Below are positions 41,897-49,324 of a DNA stretch of 57,693 nt, piece after piece. Position 1 is the first letter of the stretch, and every line of letters starts with the position of its first letter. The stretch comes from Oscillospiraceae bacterium (GTDB lineage: Bacteria > Bacillota > Clostridia > Oscillospirales > Ruminococcaceae), in contig JAFTYW010000002.1 in the NCBI GenBank assembly GCA_017461245.1, positions 1-57,693 on the forward strand, read 5' to 3'. The position numbers and the translations under genes were made by a program. The notes below the pieces were generated by a model, which ran no database searches, had not been told where the DNA came from, and saw nothing but the letters and a program-made list of their open reading frames with translations.

Positions 41897-42739
41897 TTAA
41901 TTAATGGTTGCTTGCAGGTAATCAATAAAGCTTTTAACGTTTCCGTGATAGGCTTGCTTTTTGTAGTAGACGTAAATTACGTAGCTTTCGTCAAAGTCTG
42001 AAACGTCGAGATATTGCATTCCAAAGGAGGCGGCGCCAAGCTCAACTGTAACGCCAAGCCCCATTCCTGCTCGCTCAACCATATCAATACAGTCGTAGTC
42101 ATTGCACTCCATAATGAAATTCGGCTCAAAGCCGGCTCGGTTGCAGGCTCTTGTGAGCGCCTTGTAGATCTCGTTGTGGCGGCTGGTGGTAACAAAAGGC
42201 TGGTTACGAAGCTGACTTAAGGTGAGCTTTTTCTGGCAAAGCGGGCTGTACTTCGATGCCTCTATTTTGAGCTTAAAGCGGCAAAGCTCAAAGCACTCGT
42301 ATTCGGGATGCTCGTCGTTTTTTGGTGCGATAATTATGTCATATTTGTCGTAATCATTTTCTTTAAAATCAATGTTTACCTCAAAAGCTTGGTTTGGGTG
42401 GAGAGAGCTGTACTCAACAATGCGCCTTGTAGTCCTCTGGCGCATACCTTTTGCAAGAATTTTTATTTTTTTGTTGTCGGTGCCGTCATCTCGCATTGCT
42501 GATGATGCGCTGTCAAGCTCATAAAATATCTGCCCGACCGACTGCAAAAACTGCCTGCCCTTGTCGTTTAAAACAATGGAGTTGCTTGTTCTGTCAAAAA
42601 GCTTTACCCCAAGCTCCTCTTCAAGACGGCGCACCGAGGCCGAAACCGAAGCCGTTGGCACCATATATTTCTGTGCGGTCTTTGAAAAGCTTTCGTTTAG
42701 CGCACTTTCGTAAAAATACCTTAATTGTAACATTTCCAT
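41897..42739 (-). CDS. LysR-family transcriptional regulator
   Basis: A 280-aa protein. The winged-helix N-terminus (MLQLRYFYESALNESFSKTAQKYMVPTASVSASVRRLEEELGVKLFDRTSNSIVLNDKGRQFL) is typical of LysR, and the rest is a periplasmic-binding-protein-like effector domain that is somewhat shortened. SD AGGTGAT. It is divergent from an NlpC/P60-like lipoprotein gene, with an inverted repeat ATTGTA-N7-TACAAT between them. It probably regulates that gene or itself. Effector unknown. Confidence 0.9.
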   Translation of the reverse strand: MEMLQLRYFYESALNESFSKTAQKYMVPTASVSASVRRLEEELGVKLFDRTSNSIVLNDKGRQFLQSVGQIFYELDSASSAMRDDGTDNKKIKILAKGMRQRTTRRIVEYSSLHPNQAFEVNIDFKENDYDKYDIIIAPKNDEHPEYECFELCRFKLKIEASKYSPLCQKKLTLSQLRNQPFVTTSRHNEIYKALTRACNRAGFEPNFIMECNDYDCIDMVERAGMGLGVTVELGAASFGMQYLDVSDFDESYVIYVYYKKQAYHGNVKSFIDYLQATIN

Positions 42740-42757
42740 ATTTAATCACCTGCCTTT

Positions 42758-42776
42758 ATTGTAATTTTACTACAAT
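42758..42776. promoter_or_regulatory. Possible LysR binding site
   Basis: ATTGTA, seven bases, TACAAT, an inverted repeat 19 bases upstream of the lysR start and inside the divergent intergenic region. It fits the T-N11-A style of LysR boxes. Confidence 0.5.
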
Positions 42777-42878
42777 TTTAAAATTATAGCAACACCAATT
42801 TGCAAAACTATTTACATTTATCATATCGGTTGGTAAAATGAAGAAAATACCATATTTTAAGGAAATGCGGTGGATCGT

Positions 42879-45029
42879 ATGAAAAAAATATGCAAAATAG
42901 CCTCTCTGCTTCTCGCAGTGCTTATGGTGGCGCTCACTATGGCGTCCTGCAAGGATAACGCTCCTGTGGGCTCTTTAGGCTCAAACATATTGGTTGAGTC
43001 GGAAGCATCAAACGATGAGCAGAGTGATTTAACGCAGTCGCAGGTCGGCGAAAATGAAGATGAGCCGTCTGAGGAAAGTGAGATCGCAGATAGCAGTAAG
43101 GAAGACGAGGATATGGATAGCAGCAACCCCAATGTTTCAAGGCCTGAAAAAACCGGCACCAGTAGTAAAAAGACTTCGAGTGGCGATAAGGTTACCGCAA
43201 CAAGCAGTAAAAAAACCTCAAATACTACCACTACAAGCAGCAAAAAGCCTACAAATACAACAACTACAAGCAGCAAAAAGCCTACAAATACAACAACTAC
43301 AAGCAGCAAAAAGTCTACAAATACAACTACTACAAGCAGCAAAAAGCCTACAAATACAACTACTACAAGCAGCAAAAAGCCTACAAATACAACGACTACA
43401 AGCAGTAAAGCTCCCTCTACCAGCACAAGCAGTAATTCTCCCACAACACCCACTACACCTACCTACGATATCTATACATACAGCCCCGTTGACACCTCGG
43501 GTATGACAGAGCTTCAGAAGGCGGTAGTACTTACTGCCGAAAGCTACTTTGCAAGAGGGGCCCGCCTGCAGTATGAGGACACCCGCCTTACAAGCACAAA
43601 GTATTTCAGCCGTTGGCGCTGGGGTATGGTAAGACAAAAGACCATTGAGGATTACACAACCCAGAATATAGGCTATTCAAACTGCGCCGCATTTACACAC
43701 GACGTATATTACAATGCCCTCGGCTTTAACATTGAGCAGTACACAACTGCAAGCCTTGTTGCAAGCTCGGCTGCATCAAGGGTAGTTCTTAAGAAAACGT
43801 ATATGTCGATATCAACCAACAAGCAGAAAGAGGCTTTAAAGGAAGAGTTTCTTTCAAATCTGGAACCTGGCGACCTTATGGTTTACCTTACAAGCAGTGG
43901 CTCGGGCCACGTTATGCTCTATGTCGGAAACGATATGATGATTCACTGCTCGGGTTCAAACTATGACTGGGAAAACAAAAAGGAAGTAACCGATATAGGC
44001 ATCAGATATGAGAGCATAGATTGCCTCTTTGATGAAAGCCATAGAAGATGTCTTTATAAGCAGAGAGACGTTGCCATCATTCGCCCCTTAAATGACTTTA
44101 ACGGCACTATTCCCGCCGCAACATTAGACAGAATGGATGAAATGCGCGGCGTTGTGGCAGAAAAGCTTGCCTCTGTTGATCCCCACGTTACAGTAAACCC
44201 CGGCGATGAGATCACCTTTACCTTTAATTTTGAAAACCTTTCTTCTACTAAAAAGACCCTTAAGGTTACCGACGTTGTTCCCGCTAACACCACCTACGTT
44301 TCGGGCGCAGAGAAAAAGAGCGGAGATAACCTTTCCTGGACGGTAACGGTCGAGGCAGGAAAGAGCGCAAAGGTTTCATATAAAGTAAAGGTTGCAGAGG
44401 GTGCCCTCGGTAAGACTGTTTACGGAACCGACGCCAAGGTTGAAAACATCCCCGTAAAATGCCACAAGATTTACGTTAAAAATACACTTACGGCATCAGA
44501 GCAGACCAAGATCAAAAACGCCGCAAAGGCTCTTGGCAGCTCAAGCCTTAGGGATATTGCGCTTGCAGATGCTATCTATAAAGAGGCTCTCGGCGAGAGT
44601 AATCTGACCGATGCGACTGCTACAGACATGCTTAACGGCATATTTGTAAATTATTCGACCAATATGGAAAGCTGGCCTTCAAAATGGAAGAAGTTTACCA
44701 CCTCTACAAGCAATAAGTACTATAAGATGATGGCTCCCGACCTTTACGGCGGACGACAGGTTTTGGTTGATAAGGATTACGATAGAGCAACCCTCATAAC
44801 CGCTAATAAATTAGTGGTCGGTGATATAATCATCACAAACAATCCTACTGCCGACACCTATGAGGATACCGAAAAGAAAAAGTACATTTACGAGCCGGTA
44901 AACTATATGTTCCTCGGCGATAAGCTTTTGGACCTTACCAATATGAAGGAGATTGACCTTGAGCCTAAACTCGAGCAACTGCTTTGTGAGAAACACTTTG
45001 TTGTCATCCGCCCCTCAATAACACTCTAA
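42879..45029 (+). CDS. Lipoprotein with NlpC/P60-like and DUF11-type domains
   Basis: A 716-aa protein; ATG 42879 (the GTG at 42870 is in frame but lies in the ribosome-site stretch). Signal with lipobox-like MASC (Cys near 25). A long acidic, Ser/Thr-rich linker includes about six copies of an 11-residue SSKKPTNTTTT repeat. An NlpC/P60-like domain follows (IGYSNCAAFTHDVYYNALGF, LEPGDLMVYLTSSGSGHVMLYVGNDMMIHCSG) with Cys and His in the expected order. A DUF11/Ig-like domain (VNPGDEITFTFNFENLSSTKKTLKVTDVVPANTTYVSG) and a second globular region with VVGDIIITNNP complete it. Likely a wall-active peptidase or amidase held on the membrane. Confidence 0.85.
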   Translation: MKKICKIASLLLAVLMVALTMASCKDNAPVGSLGSNILVESEASNDEQSDLTQSQVGENEDEPSEESEIADSSKEDEDMDSSNPNVSRPEKTGTSSKKTSSGDKVTATSSKKTSNTTTTSSKKPTNTTTTSSKKPTNTTTTSSKKSTNTTTTSSKKPTNTTTTSSKKPTNTTTTSSKAPSTSTSSNSPTTPTTPTYDIYTYSPVDTSGMTELQKAVVLTAESYFARGARLQYEDTRLTSTKYFSRWRWGMVRQKTIEDYTTQNIGYSNCAAFTHDVYYNALGFNIEQYTTASLVASSAASRVVLKKTYMSISTNKQKEALKEEFLSNLEPGDLMVYLTSSGSGHVMLYVGNDMMIHCSGSNYDWENKKEVTDIGIRYESIDCLFDESHRRCLYKQRDVAIIRPLNDFNGTIPAATLDRMDEMRGVVAEKLASVDPHVTVNPGDEITFTFNFENLSSTKKTLKVTDVVPANTTYVSGAEKKSGDNLSWTVTVEAGKSAKVSYKVKVAEGALGKTVYGTDAKVENIPVKCHKIYVKNTLTASEQTKIKNAAKALGSSSLRDIALADAIYKEALGESNLTDATATDMLNGIFVNYSTNMESWPSKWKKFTTSTSNKYYKMMAPDLYGGRQVLVDKDYDRATLITANKLVVGDIIITNNPTADTYEDTEKKKYIYEPVNYMFLGDKLLDLTNMKEIDLEPKLEQLLCEKHFVVIRPSITL
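43231..43410. repeat. 33-bp tandem repeat in the lipoprotein linker
   Basis: Copies start at 43231, 43264, 43297, 43330, 43363 and 43396; each encodes an 11-residue Ser/Thr/Lys unit. Near-identity of units suggests recent length change. Confidence 0.9.
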
Positions 45030-45033
45030 AAAC

Positions 45034-45067
45034 AAAAAGCGTGGCACTTAAAGTGCCACGCTTTTTT
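45034..45067 (+). terminator. Terminator after the lipoprotein gene
   Basis: AAAAGCGTGGCACTT, loop AA-like, AAGTGCCACGCTTTTTT. Confidence 0.92.
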
Positions 45068-45099
45068 ACATGATACAAAACATGTGTTAAATAAGAATT

Positions 45100-45165
45100 T
45101 GTAGCCAATGGCCTATGTGCCATTCCGTTTTGTGTATAGGAACGACACGCAGGTCGTTCCCTACA
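45100..45165. repeat. REP/BIME-like pair
   Basis: Left arm TGTAGCCAATGGCC..GCCATTCC (foot changed to GTAGCC); right arm GGAACGAC..GTCGTTCCCTACA. Confidence 0.75.
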
Positions 45166-45191
45166 AAGCGTATCAAACGTTTGTTTTATAT

Positions 45192-45216
45192 TGTAGGGGC
45201 GAACTGTGTTCGCCCG
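45192..45216. repeat. Single REP-like hairpin
   Basis: TGTAGGGGCGAAC, loop TGT, GTTCGCCCG: one arm only, with the GTAGGG foot. It sits beyond the 3' end of the phosphatase gene. Confidence 0.75.
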
Positions 45217-45226
45217 CAAAATAATA

Positions 45227-45679
45227 TTACACCTCGCCGTTTTGCTTCAGATGCTCTAAAAGCGCCTTGCAACCATAGGAGATCTCATTAAAAACCTTTT
45301 CAAAATTCCCGCTGTACCAAGGATCCTCTATGTCCCCCGGTGCGTCGGTAAAATCTAAAAGGCGGCAGACCTTATTCCCGTCGTCCTCACCGATTATGCG
45401 CATAAGGCGAGGGATATTGTAGCTTTCCATAACTATAACGTAGTCAAAATCGTCGTAGTCCGCGCGCGTTATCTGCCGCGCTCTGTGACTTGCAAAGGGA
45501 ATAGAGTGCGCTCTTAAAACTGCGGCGGCGGGCGGATAGATGCCGTTTCCTATCTCCTCGCGGGAAACTGCCATAGACTCTACATGTATGGGCAGAGCGC
45601 GAGTCATATCTTTAAAGACAAATTCAGCAATGGGCGATCTGCAAATATTCCCATGGCACAAGAATAGAACTTTTTTCAT
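45227..45679 (-). CDS. Low-molecular-weight protein tyrosine phosphatase
   Basis: A 150-aa protein with VLFLCHGNICRSPIAEFVF at residues 4-22, the P-loop C-x5-R-S of LMW-PTPs, and the general-acid loop DPWYSG near 118. Complete and of normal size. Such enzymes dephosphorylate tyrosine (or arginine) on bacterial proteins, often linked to capsule control; no kinase or capsule gene is nearby. Minus strand, single gene. Confidence 0.93.
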   Translation of the reverse strand: MKKVLFLCHGNICRSPIAEFVFKDMTRALPIHVESMAVSREEIGNGIYPPAAAVLRAHSIPFASHRARQITRADYDDFDYVIVMESYNIPRLMRIIGEDDGNKVCRLLDFTDAPGDIEDPWYSGNFEKVFNEISYGCKALLEHLKQNGEV

Positions 45680-45834
45680 TCTAAAACCTCACAATGCGTT
45701 TTTTATATTATAAATTTTATATTTTGTGTTGTCAAATTTGCTCTTAAATTGCAAAAAGTCTATTGCAATTTTGTAAGTAAAATGTTAATATAAAAAGGAT
45801 GTGATTTTTTTAAATAAACGGAGGTTTATGCAAA

Positions 45835-46929
45835 ATGGAAATTCTTTACAGCAATTTGCTGGCATTCTCGTGGCAGCAGCTCGTTATGATCCTTATCGGC
45901 TGCGTTCTCATTTATCTTGCTATTGCAAAGGAAATGGAGCCTACTCTTCTTCTCCCTATGGGATTTGGAACAATTTTAGTAAACATTCCTTTTTCCGATG
46001 CCCTTGCAGGTCCTATCAAGGAGCTTTACGAGGCAGGAATTGCAAATGAGCTTTTCCCCCTGCTCCTCTTTATCGGAATCGGAGCTATGATAGATTTCGG
46101 TCCGCTGCTTTCTAACCCCAAGCTTATGCTTTTTGGCGCGGCGGCTCAGTTTGGTATATTCTTTACTCTCGCAATGGCTCGTATATTCTTCCCCGAGATC
46201 GACGCGGCTTCTATCGCTATCATCGGTGCGGCTGACGGCCCGACCTCTATCGCTGTTGCAAACACCTTAGGCTCGAGCTATGTCGGACCTATCACCGTTG
46301 CGGCCTACTCATATATGGCGCTGGTTCCCATTATCCAGCCTCCCGTTATAAAGCTCTTAACAACCAAGAAAGAGCGTCTTATCCGTATGCCTTACGAGCA
46401 GAAGTCGGTTTCCAAGCTCACCAGAATTATGTTCCCCATAATCATTACGATCGTTGTTTCTGCAGTTATCCCTCAGGCGACCGCTCTTATCGGATTCCTG
46501 ATGTTCGGTAACCTTATCAGAGAGTGCGGCGTTCTTGAGTCGCTTTCCGAAACTGCACAGAAGGTGCTTGCAAACCTCGTTACCATCTTCCTCGGCATCT
46601 CGGTTGCATTTAATATGACTGCTGAGCAGTTCTTAAAGCCCGCAACCCTGCTTATCCTCGGCCTCGGCCTTATCGCCTTTATCGTTGACACCGCAGGCGG
46701 CGTCCTCTTTGCAAAGTTCTTAAACCTCTTCTCGAAGAAGAAGATCAACCCCATGATCGGTGCCGCAGGTATCTCTGCGTTCCCTATGTCTGGTAGAATC
46801 GTTCATAAGATGGGTCTTAAAGAGGATCCCCAGAACTTCCTGCTTATGCACTCCATAGGCGTTAACGTTTCGGGACAGATCGCATCGGTTATCGCCGGTG
46901 GTATCATTCTCAGCTTCTTTGCGAAGTAA
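45835..46929 (+). CDS. Sodium-translocating decarboxylase beta subunit (OadB-like)
   Basis: A 364-aa membrane protein with SD GGAGG. It has the beta-subunit pattern: LAIAKEMEPTLLLPMGFGTILVNIPF, ELFPLLLFIGIGAMIDFGPLLSNPKLMLFGAAAQFGIFFT, AIIGAADGPTSIAVANTL (the conserved Asp of the ion path) and GAAGISAFPMSGRIVHKMG. The family couples decarboxylation of oxaloacetate, methylmalonyl-CoA or glutaconyl-CoA to Na+ export. The gamma-like gene follows, but alpha carboxyltransferase and biotin carrier genes are absent here and must be elsewhere if the pump is complete. Promoter TTGCAA, 17 bases, TAATAT upstream (about 45762-45790). Confidence 0.9.
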   Translation: MEILYSNLLAFSWQQLVMILIGCVLIYLAIAKEMEPTLLLPMGFGTILVNIPFSDALAGPIKELYEAGIANELFPLLLFIGIGAMIDFGPLLSNPKLMLFGAAAQFGIFFTLAMARIFFPEIDAASIAIIGAADGPTSIAVANTLGSSYVGPITVAAYSYMALVPIIQPPVIKLLTTKKERLIRMPYEQKSVSKLTRIMFPIIITIVVSAVIPQATALIGFLMFGNLIRECGVLESLSETAQKVLANLVTIFLGISVAFNMTAEQFLKPATLLILGLGLIAFIVDTAGGVLFAKFLNLFSKKKINPMIGAAGISAFPMSGRIVHKMGLKEDPQNFLLMHSIGVNVSGQIASVIAGGIILSFFAK

Positions 46930-46947
46930 GGAATAGGAGGAATAAAA

Positions 46948-47136
46948 ATGAACTTTTTAGCTTCACTTTTAAGCGCTGCACAGAGCGCAGATAAGGCTCT
47001 TGAAATTGATTTTCAGCCCGCAAGATTTTTGGATATGCTTCAGTATATGGGCAAGGGAATGCTGGTTATATTCGTTATTATCGGCGTTATAATCCTTGCA
47101 ACCCTGCTTATCAATAAGCTCTTTTCCAAAAAATAA
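46948..47136 (+). CDS. Small OadG-like gamma subunit
   Basis: A 62-aa protein with one membrane helix (GMLVIFVIIGVIILATLLINKLF), as in OadG/gamma subunits, which assemble the decarboxylase pump. SD AGGAGG. It lies 18 bases after the beta gene. Gamma normally precedes beta; the order here is reversed. Confidence 0.75.
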   Translation: MNFLASLLSAAQSADKALEIDFQPARFLDMLQYMGKGMLVIFVIIGVIILATLLINKLFSKK

Positions 47137-47144
47137 GATTTTTA

Positions 47145-47175
47145 AAACCGCCTGCTTAAAAGTAGGCGGTTTTTT
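47145..47175 (+). terminator. Terminator after the beta/gamma genes
   Basis: AAACCGCCT, 9-base loop, AGGCGGTTTTTT. Confidence 0.88.
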
Positions 47176-47238
47176 GTTGCTAACTTAAAAATAATGTGAT
47201 AAAATTTTTTTGTAAAAATACAGATGGCGGTGTGAATA

Positions 47239-48054
47239 ATGCTTTACAAACAAAATCTTCATCAGCACTCGAGTTTTGACGACGGTAAGGACACTCCCGA
47301 AGAGGTCGTTCTGGCGGCTATAGAGAAGGGCTTTGATTCCATCGGCTTTTCGGGCCACTCCTATATGCATTGGGTGGACGGCATTTCGATGACCTTAGAG
47401 GGAACAGAGCAGTATAAAAAAGAGATAGCACGACTTAAAGAAAAATACTCAGACAAAATCAAGGTGTTTTGCGGCCTTGAGGTTGAAATGCTTTCAGAGG
47501 TTGAGCTTTCGGGCTATGATTATCTTATCGGCTCGGTGCATTATCTTAAAATGGACGATGAGATCGTCGGTATCGACCGCTCTAAAGAGGTCGTGCAGGG
47601 GGTTATAGATAGCTATTTCGGCGGCGACGGTCTTAAGTGCGCGGGGAAATATTACGAGCAGATGGCCGAGCTTTATAAGTATGGCGATTTTGATATAATT
47701 GGCCATTTTGACCTTATTGCAAAGCACAATGAAACCGCAAACTTCTTTGACGAACAGTCAAAGGAGTATCAAAGCCTTGCTCTCGGCGCAATAGAGGCGC
47801 TGAGAGGTAAAATCCCGTTTTTCGAGGTCAACACAGGCGGGATTTCAAGAGGTTACCGTAAAAATCCTTACCCCAACGAGTTTATTGTAAAGGTGTTTCG
47901 TGATATGGGCTTCGGTGCCGTTATCTCCTCGGATTGCCACGATAAAAATTATCTTGATATTGCTTTTAAAGAGTCGGAGGAGCTACTTAAAAGCTGCGGC
48001 TATAACGAGATCTACGTGCTGACCGAAAACGGCTTTGATCCGACTAAGATTTAG
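47239..48054 (+). CDS. PHP-family phosphatase, histidinol-phosphatase (HisK/HisJ)-like
   Basis: A 271-aa protein: NLHQHSSFDDGKDTPEEVVLAAIEKGFDSIGFSGHS gives the first His pair of the PHP metal site. CGLEVEM, YDYLIGSVHYLK, GDFDIIGHFDLIAKHNE and ISSDCHDKNY supply the other metal ligands. The family enzyme removes phosphate from histidinol phosphate, but no his operon is near, so a different phosphoester is possible. Start ATG with GGCGGTG upstream; the AlkD-like gene follows after 9 bases. Confidence 0.88.
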   Translation: MLYKQNLHQHSSFDDGKDTPEEVVLAAIEKGFDSIGFSGHSYMHWVDGISMTLEGTEQYKKEIARLKEKYSDKIKVFCGLEVEMLSEVELSGYDYLIGSVHYLKMDDEIVGIDRSKEVVQGVIDSYFGGDGLKCAGKYYEQMAELYKYGDFDIIGHFDLIAKHNETANFFDEQSKEYQSLALGAIEALRGKIPFFEVNTGGISRGYRKNPYPNEFIVKVFRDMGFGAVISSDCHDKNYLDIAFKESEELLKSCGYNEIYVLTENGFDPTKI

Positions 48055-48063
48055 GAGCAGACT

Positions 48064-48747
48064 ATGACAAAAAACATAAGAGAAGAGCTATTGTTGCTTG
48101 CCGACGAGGGTTACCGTGAATTTCATGCCCGCCTTATGCCTACTGTGGATAAGGATAAAATTATCGGCATCAGAACTCCTGTTTTAAGAGGCTATGCAAA
48201 GAGCATTAAGGGTACAGCGGCGGCAGATGAGTTTTTAAAGCAGCTGCCGCACCGCTATTATGAGGAAAATAATCTGCACGCAATGCTCATCGAGGGCATA
48301 AAGGATGCAGATAGGCAGGCAAGCGAATTAGAGCGACTTTTGCCGTACGTAGACAATTGGGGAACCTGCGATCTAATTCGCCCTAAGGCGCTTTTTAAAG
48401 AGAACGAGCTTTTGCTATGCAAAATTAGAGAGTGGCTAAAAAGTGAGCATACCTACACCGTCAGGTTTGGTATGGGCATGCTGCTCGTCCGTTTTCTTGA
48501 TGAGGATTTCTCGCCCGAGTTTTTATCTCTTGTTGCGGAGGTAAAGAGTGAGGAGTATTATATCAGAATGATGCAGGCGTGGTATTTCGCAACCGCCATC
48601 GCAAAGCAGTGGGACAGTGCAGTTTGCTATCTTAAGGACAATAAGCTTGAAAAATGGACCCACAATAAGACTATCCAAAAAGCCTGCGAAAGCTACCGCA
48701 TAACTCCAGAGCAAAAGGCATTTTTAAAGGGTTTGAAGCAAAAATAA
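48064..48747 (+). CDS. DNA alkylation repair (AlkD-like HEAT-repeat) protein
   Basis: A 227-aa all-helical protein of the AlkD family: IIGIRTPVLRGYAKSIKG, PHRYYEENNLHAMLIEGIKDADRQ, LPYVDNWGTCDLIRPKAL (the conserved Trp/Asp region that faces DNA) and VRFGMGMLLVRFLDEDFSPEFLSL. AlkD glycosylases remove alkylated bases without flipping. Not every family member is active; the DNWGTCD motif is kept. SD GGAG. RAYT copy 2 begins 14 bases after its stop. Confidence 0.88.
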   Translation: MTKNIREELLLLADEGYREFHARLMPTVDKDKIIGIRTPVLRGYAKSIKGTAAADEFLKQLPHRYYEENNLHAMLIEGIKDADRQASELERLLPYVDNWGTCDLIRPKALFKENELLLCKIREWLKSEHTYTVRFGMGMLLVRFLDEDFSPEFLSLVAEVKSEEYYIRMMQAWYFATAIAKQWDSAVCYLKDNKLEKWTHNKTIQKACESYRITPEQKAFLKGLKQK

Positions 48748-48761
48748 TTTTGGTGATAAAA

Positions 48762-49256
48762 ATGGATTTGCCAAATAGAAAACAAAACAGATTGCAAGAT
48801 TATGATTATAGCCAAAATGGCGCATATTTTGTTACAATATGCGTAAAAGATAGAAAACGACTTTTAAGTGAAATTGTAGGGACAGGCGTCCTCGACTGTC
48901 CGCAAACACGTTTATTAAATCACGGCGTAGTTGCAGAAAAATATATAAATAAGTTAAACGATTTTTATAGAGATATTTCGGTTGATAAATATGTTATTAT
49001 GCCCGACCATATACATTTATTATTGACGATAATAAACGGACAGTCGAGGACGCCTGTCCCTACGAATATAATTAACCGTAATTCTGTGATCGCGAGGTTT
49101 GTAAGTACATTCAAGCGGTTCTGCAATAAAGAATACGTCGAAAATATATGGCAACCGAGATATTACGACCACGTTATACGAAACCAAGACGATTACAACG
49201 AAATTTGGGAATACATTGAAAACAACCCTACAAAGTGGATAGAAATGCATAAATAA
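48762..49256 (+). CDS. REP-associated tyrosine transposase (RAYT), copy 2
   Basis: A 164-aa protein, nearly the same as copy 1 (shared start MDLPNRKQNRLQD, MPDHIHLLLTIINGQSRTPVPTN and WQPRYYDHVIRNQDDYNE). It has the same 17-base leader TTTTGGTGATAAAAATG. One codon is missing just before the first embedded REP arm. The embedded arms sit at the same two places as in copy 1. It is inserted right behind the AlkD-like gene, where it may be read as part of that operon. Full length, no frameshift. Confidence 0.88.
   Translation: MDLPNRKQNRLQDYDYSQNGAYFVTICVKDRKRLLSEIVGTGVLDCPQTRLLNHGVVAEKYINKLNDFYRDISVDKYVIMPDHIHLLLTIINGQSRTPVPTNIINRNSVIARFVSTFKRFCNKEYVENIWQPRYYDHVIRNQDDYNEIWEYIENNPTKWIEMHK
48875..49064. 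repeat. Inverted REP arms inside RAYT copy 2
   Basis: Arms 48875-48902 and 49037-49064 are reverse complements at 27 of 28 bases. The first is identical to its counterpart in copy 1 although the flanking coding sequence has diverged. Confidence 0.95.
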
Positions 49257-49286
49257 AGCCAAGGCAAAAATTGCCTTGGCTTTTTT
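49255..49286. terminator. Terminator between RAYT copy 2 and the LRR gene
   Basis: AAGCCAAGGCAA, loop AAA, TTGCCTTGGCTTTTTT. Confidence 0.9.
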
Positions 49287-49324
49287 GATTGTTTATAGAT
49301 TGATTTTTTGTTATTTGATATGTA

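Noticed and set aside
42857-43453. Long minus-strand ORF rich in LLLVVV
   Set aside because: It is the antisense reading of the Ser/Thr/Lys repeat linker of the lipoprotein gene; no ribosome site and no domain.
47239-48054. Part of a histidine biosynthesis operon
   Set aside because: Only a PHP phosphatase is present; neighbours are an AlkD-like gene and a RAYT, with no his genes.
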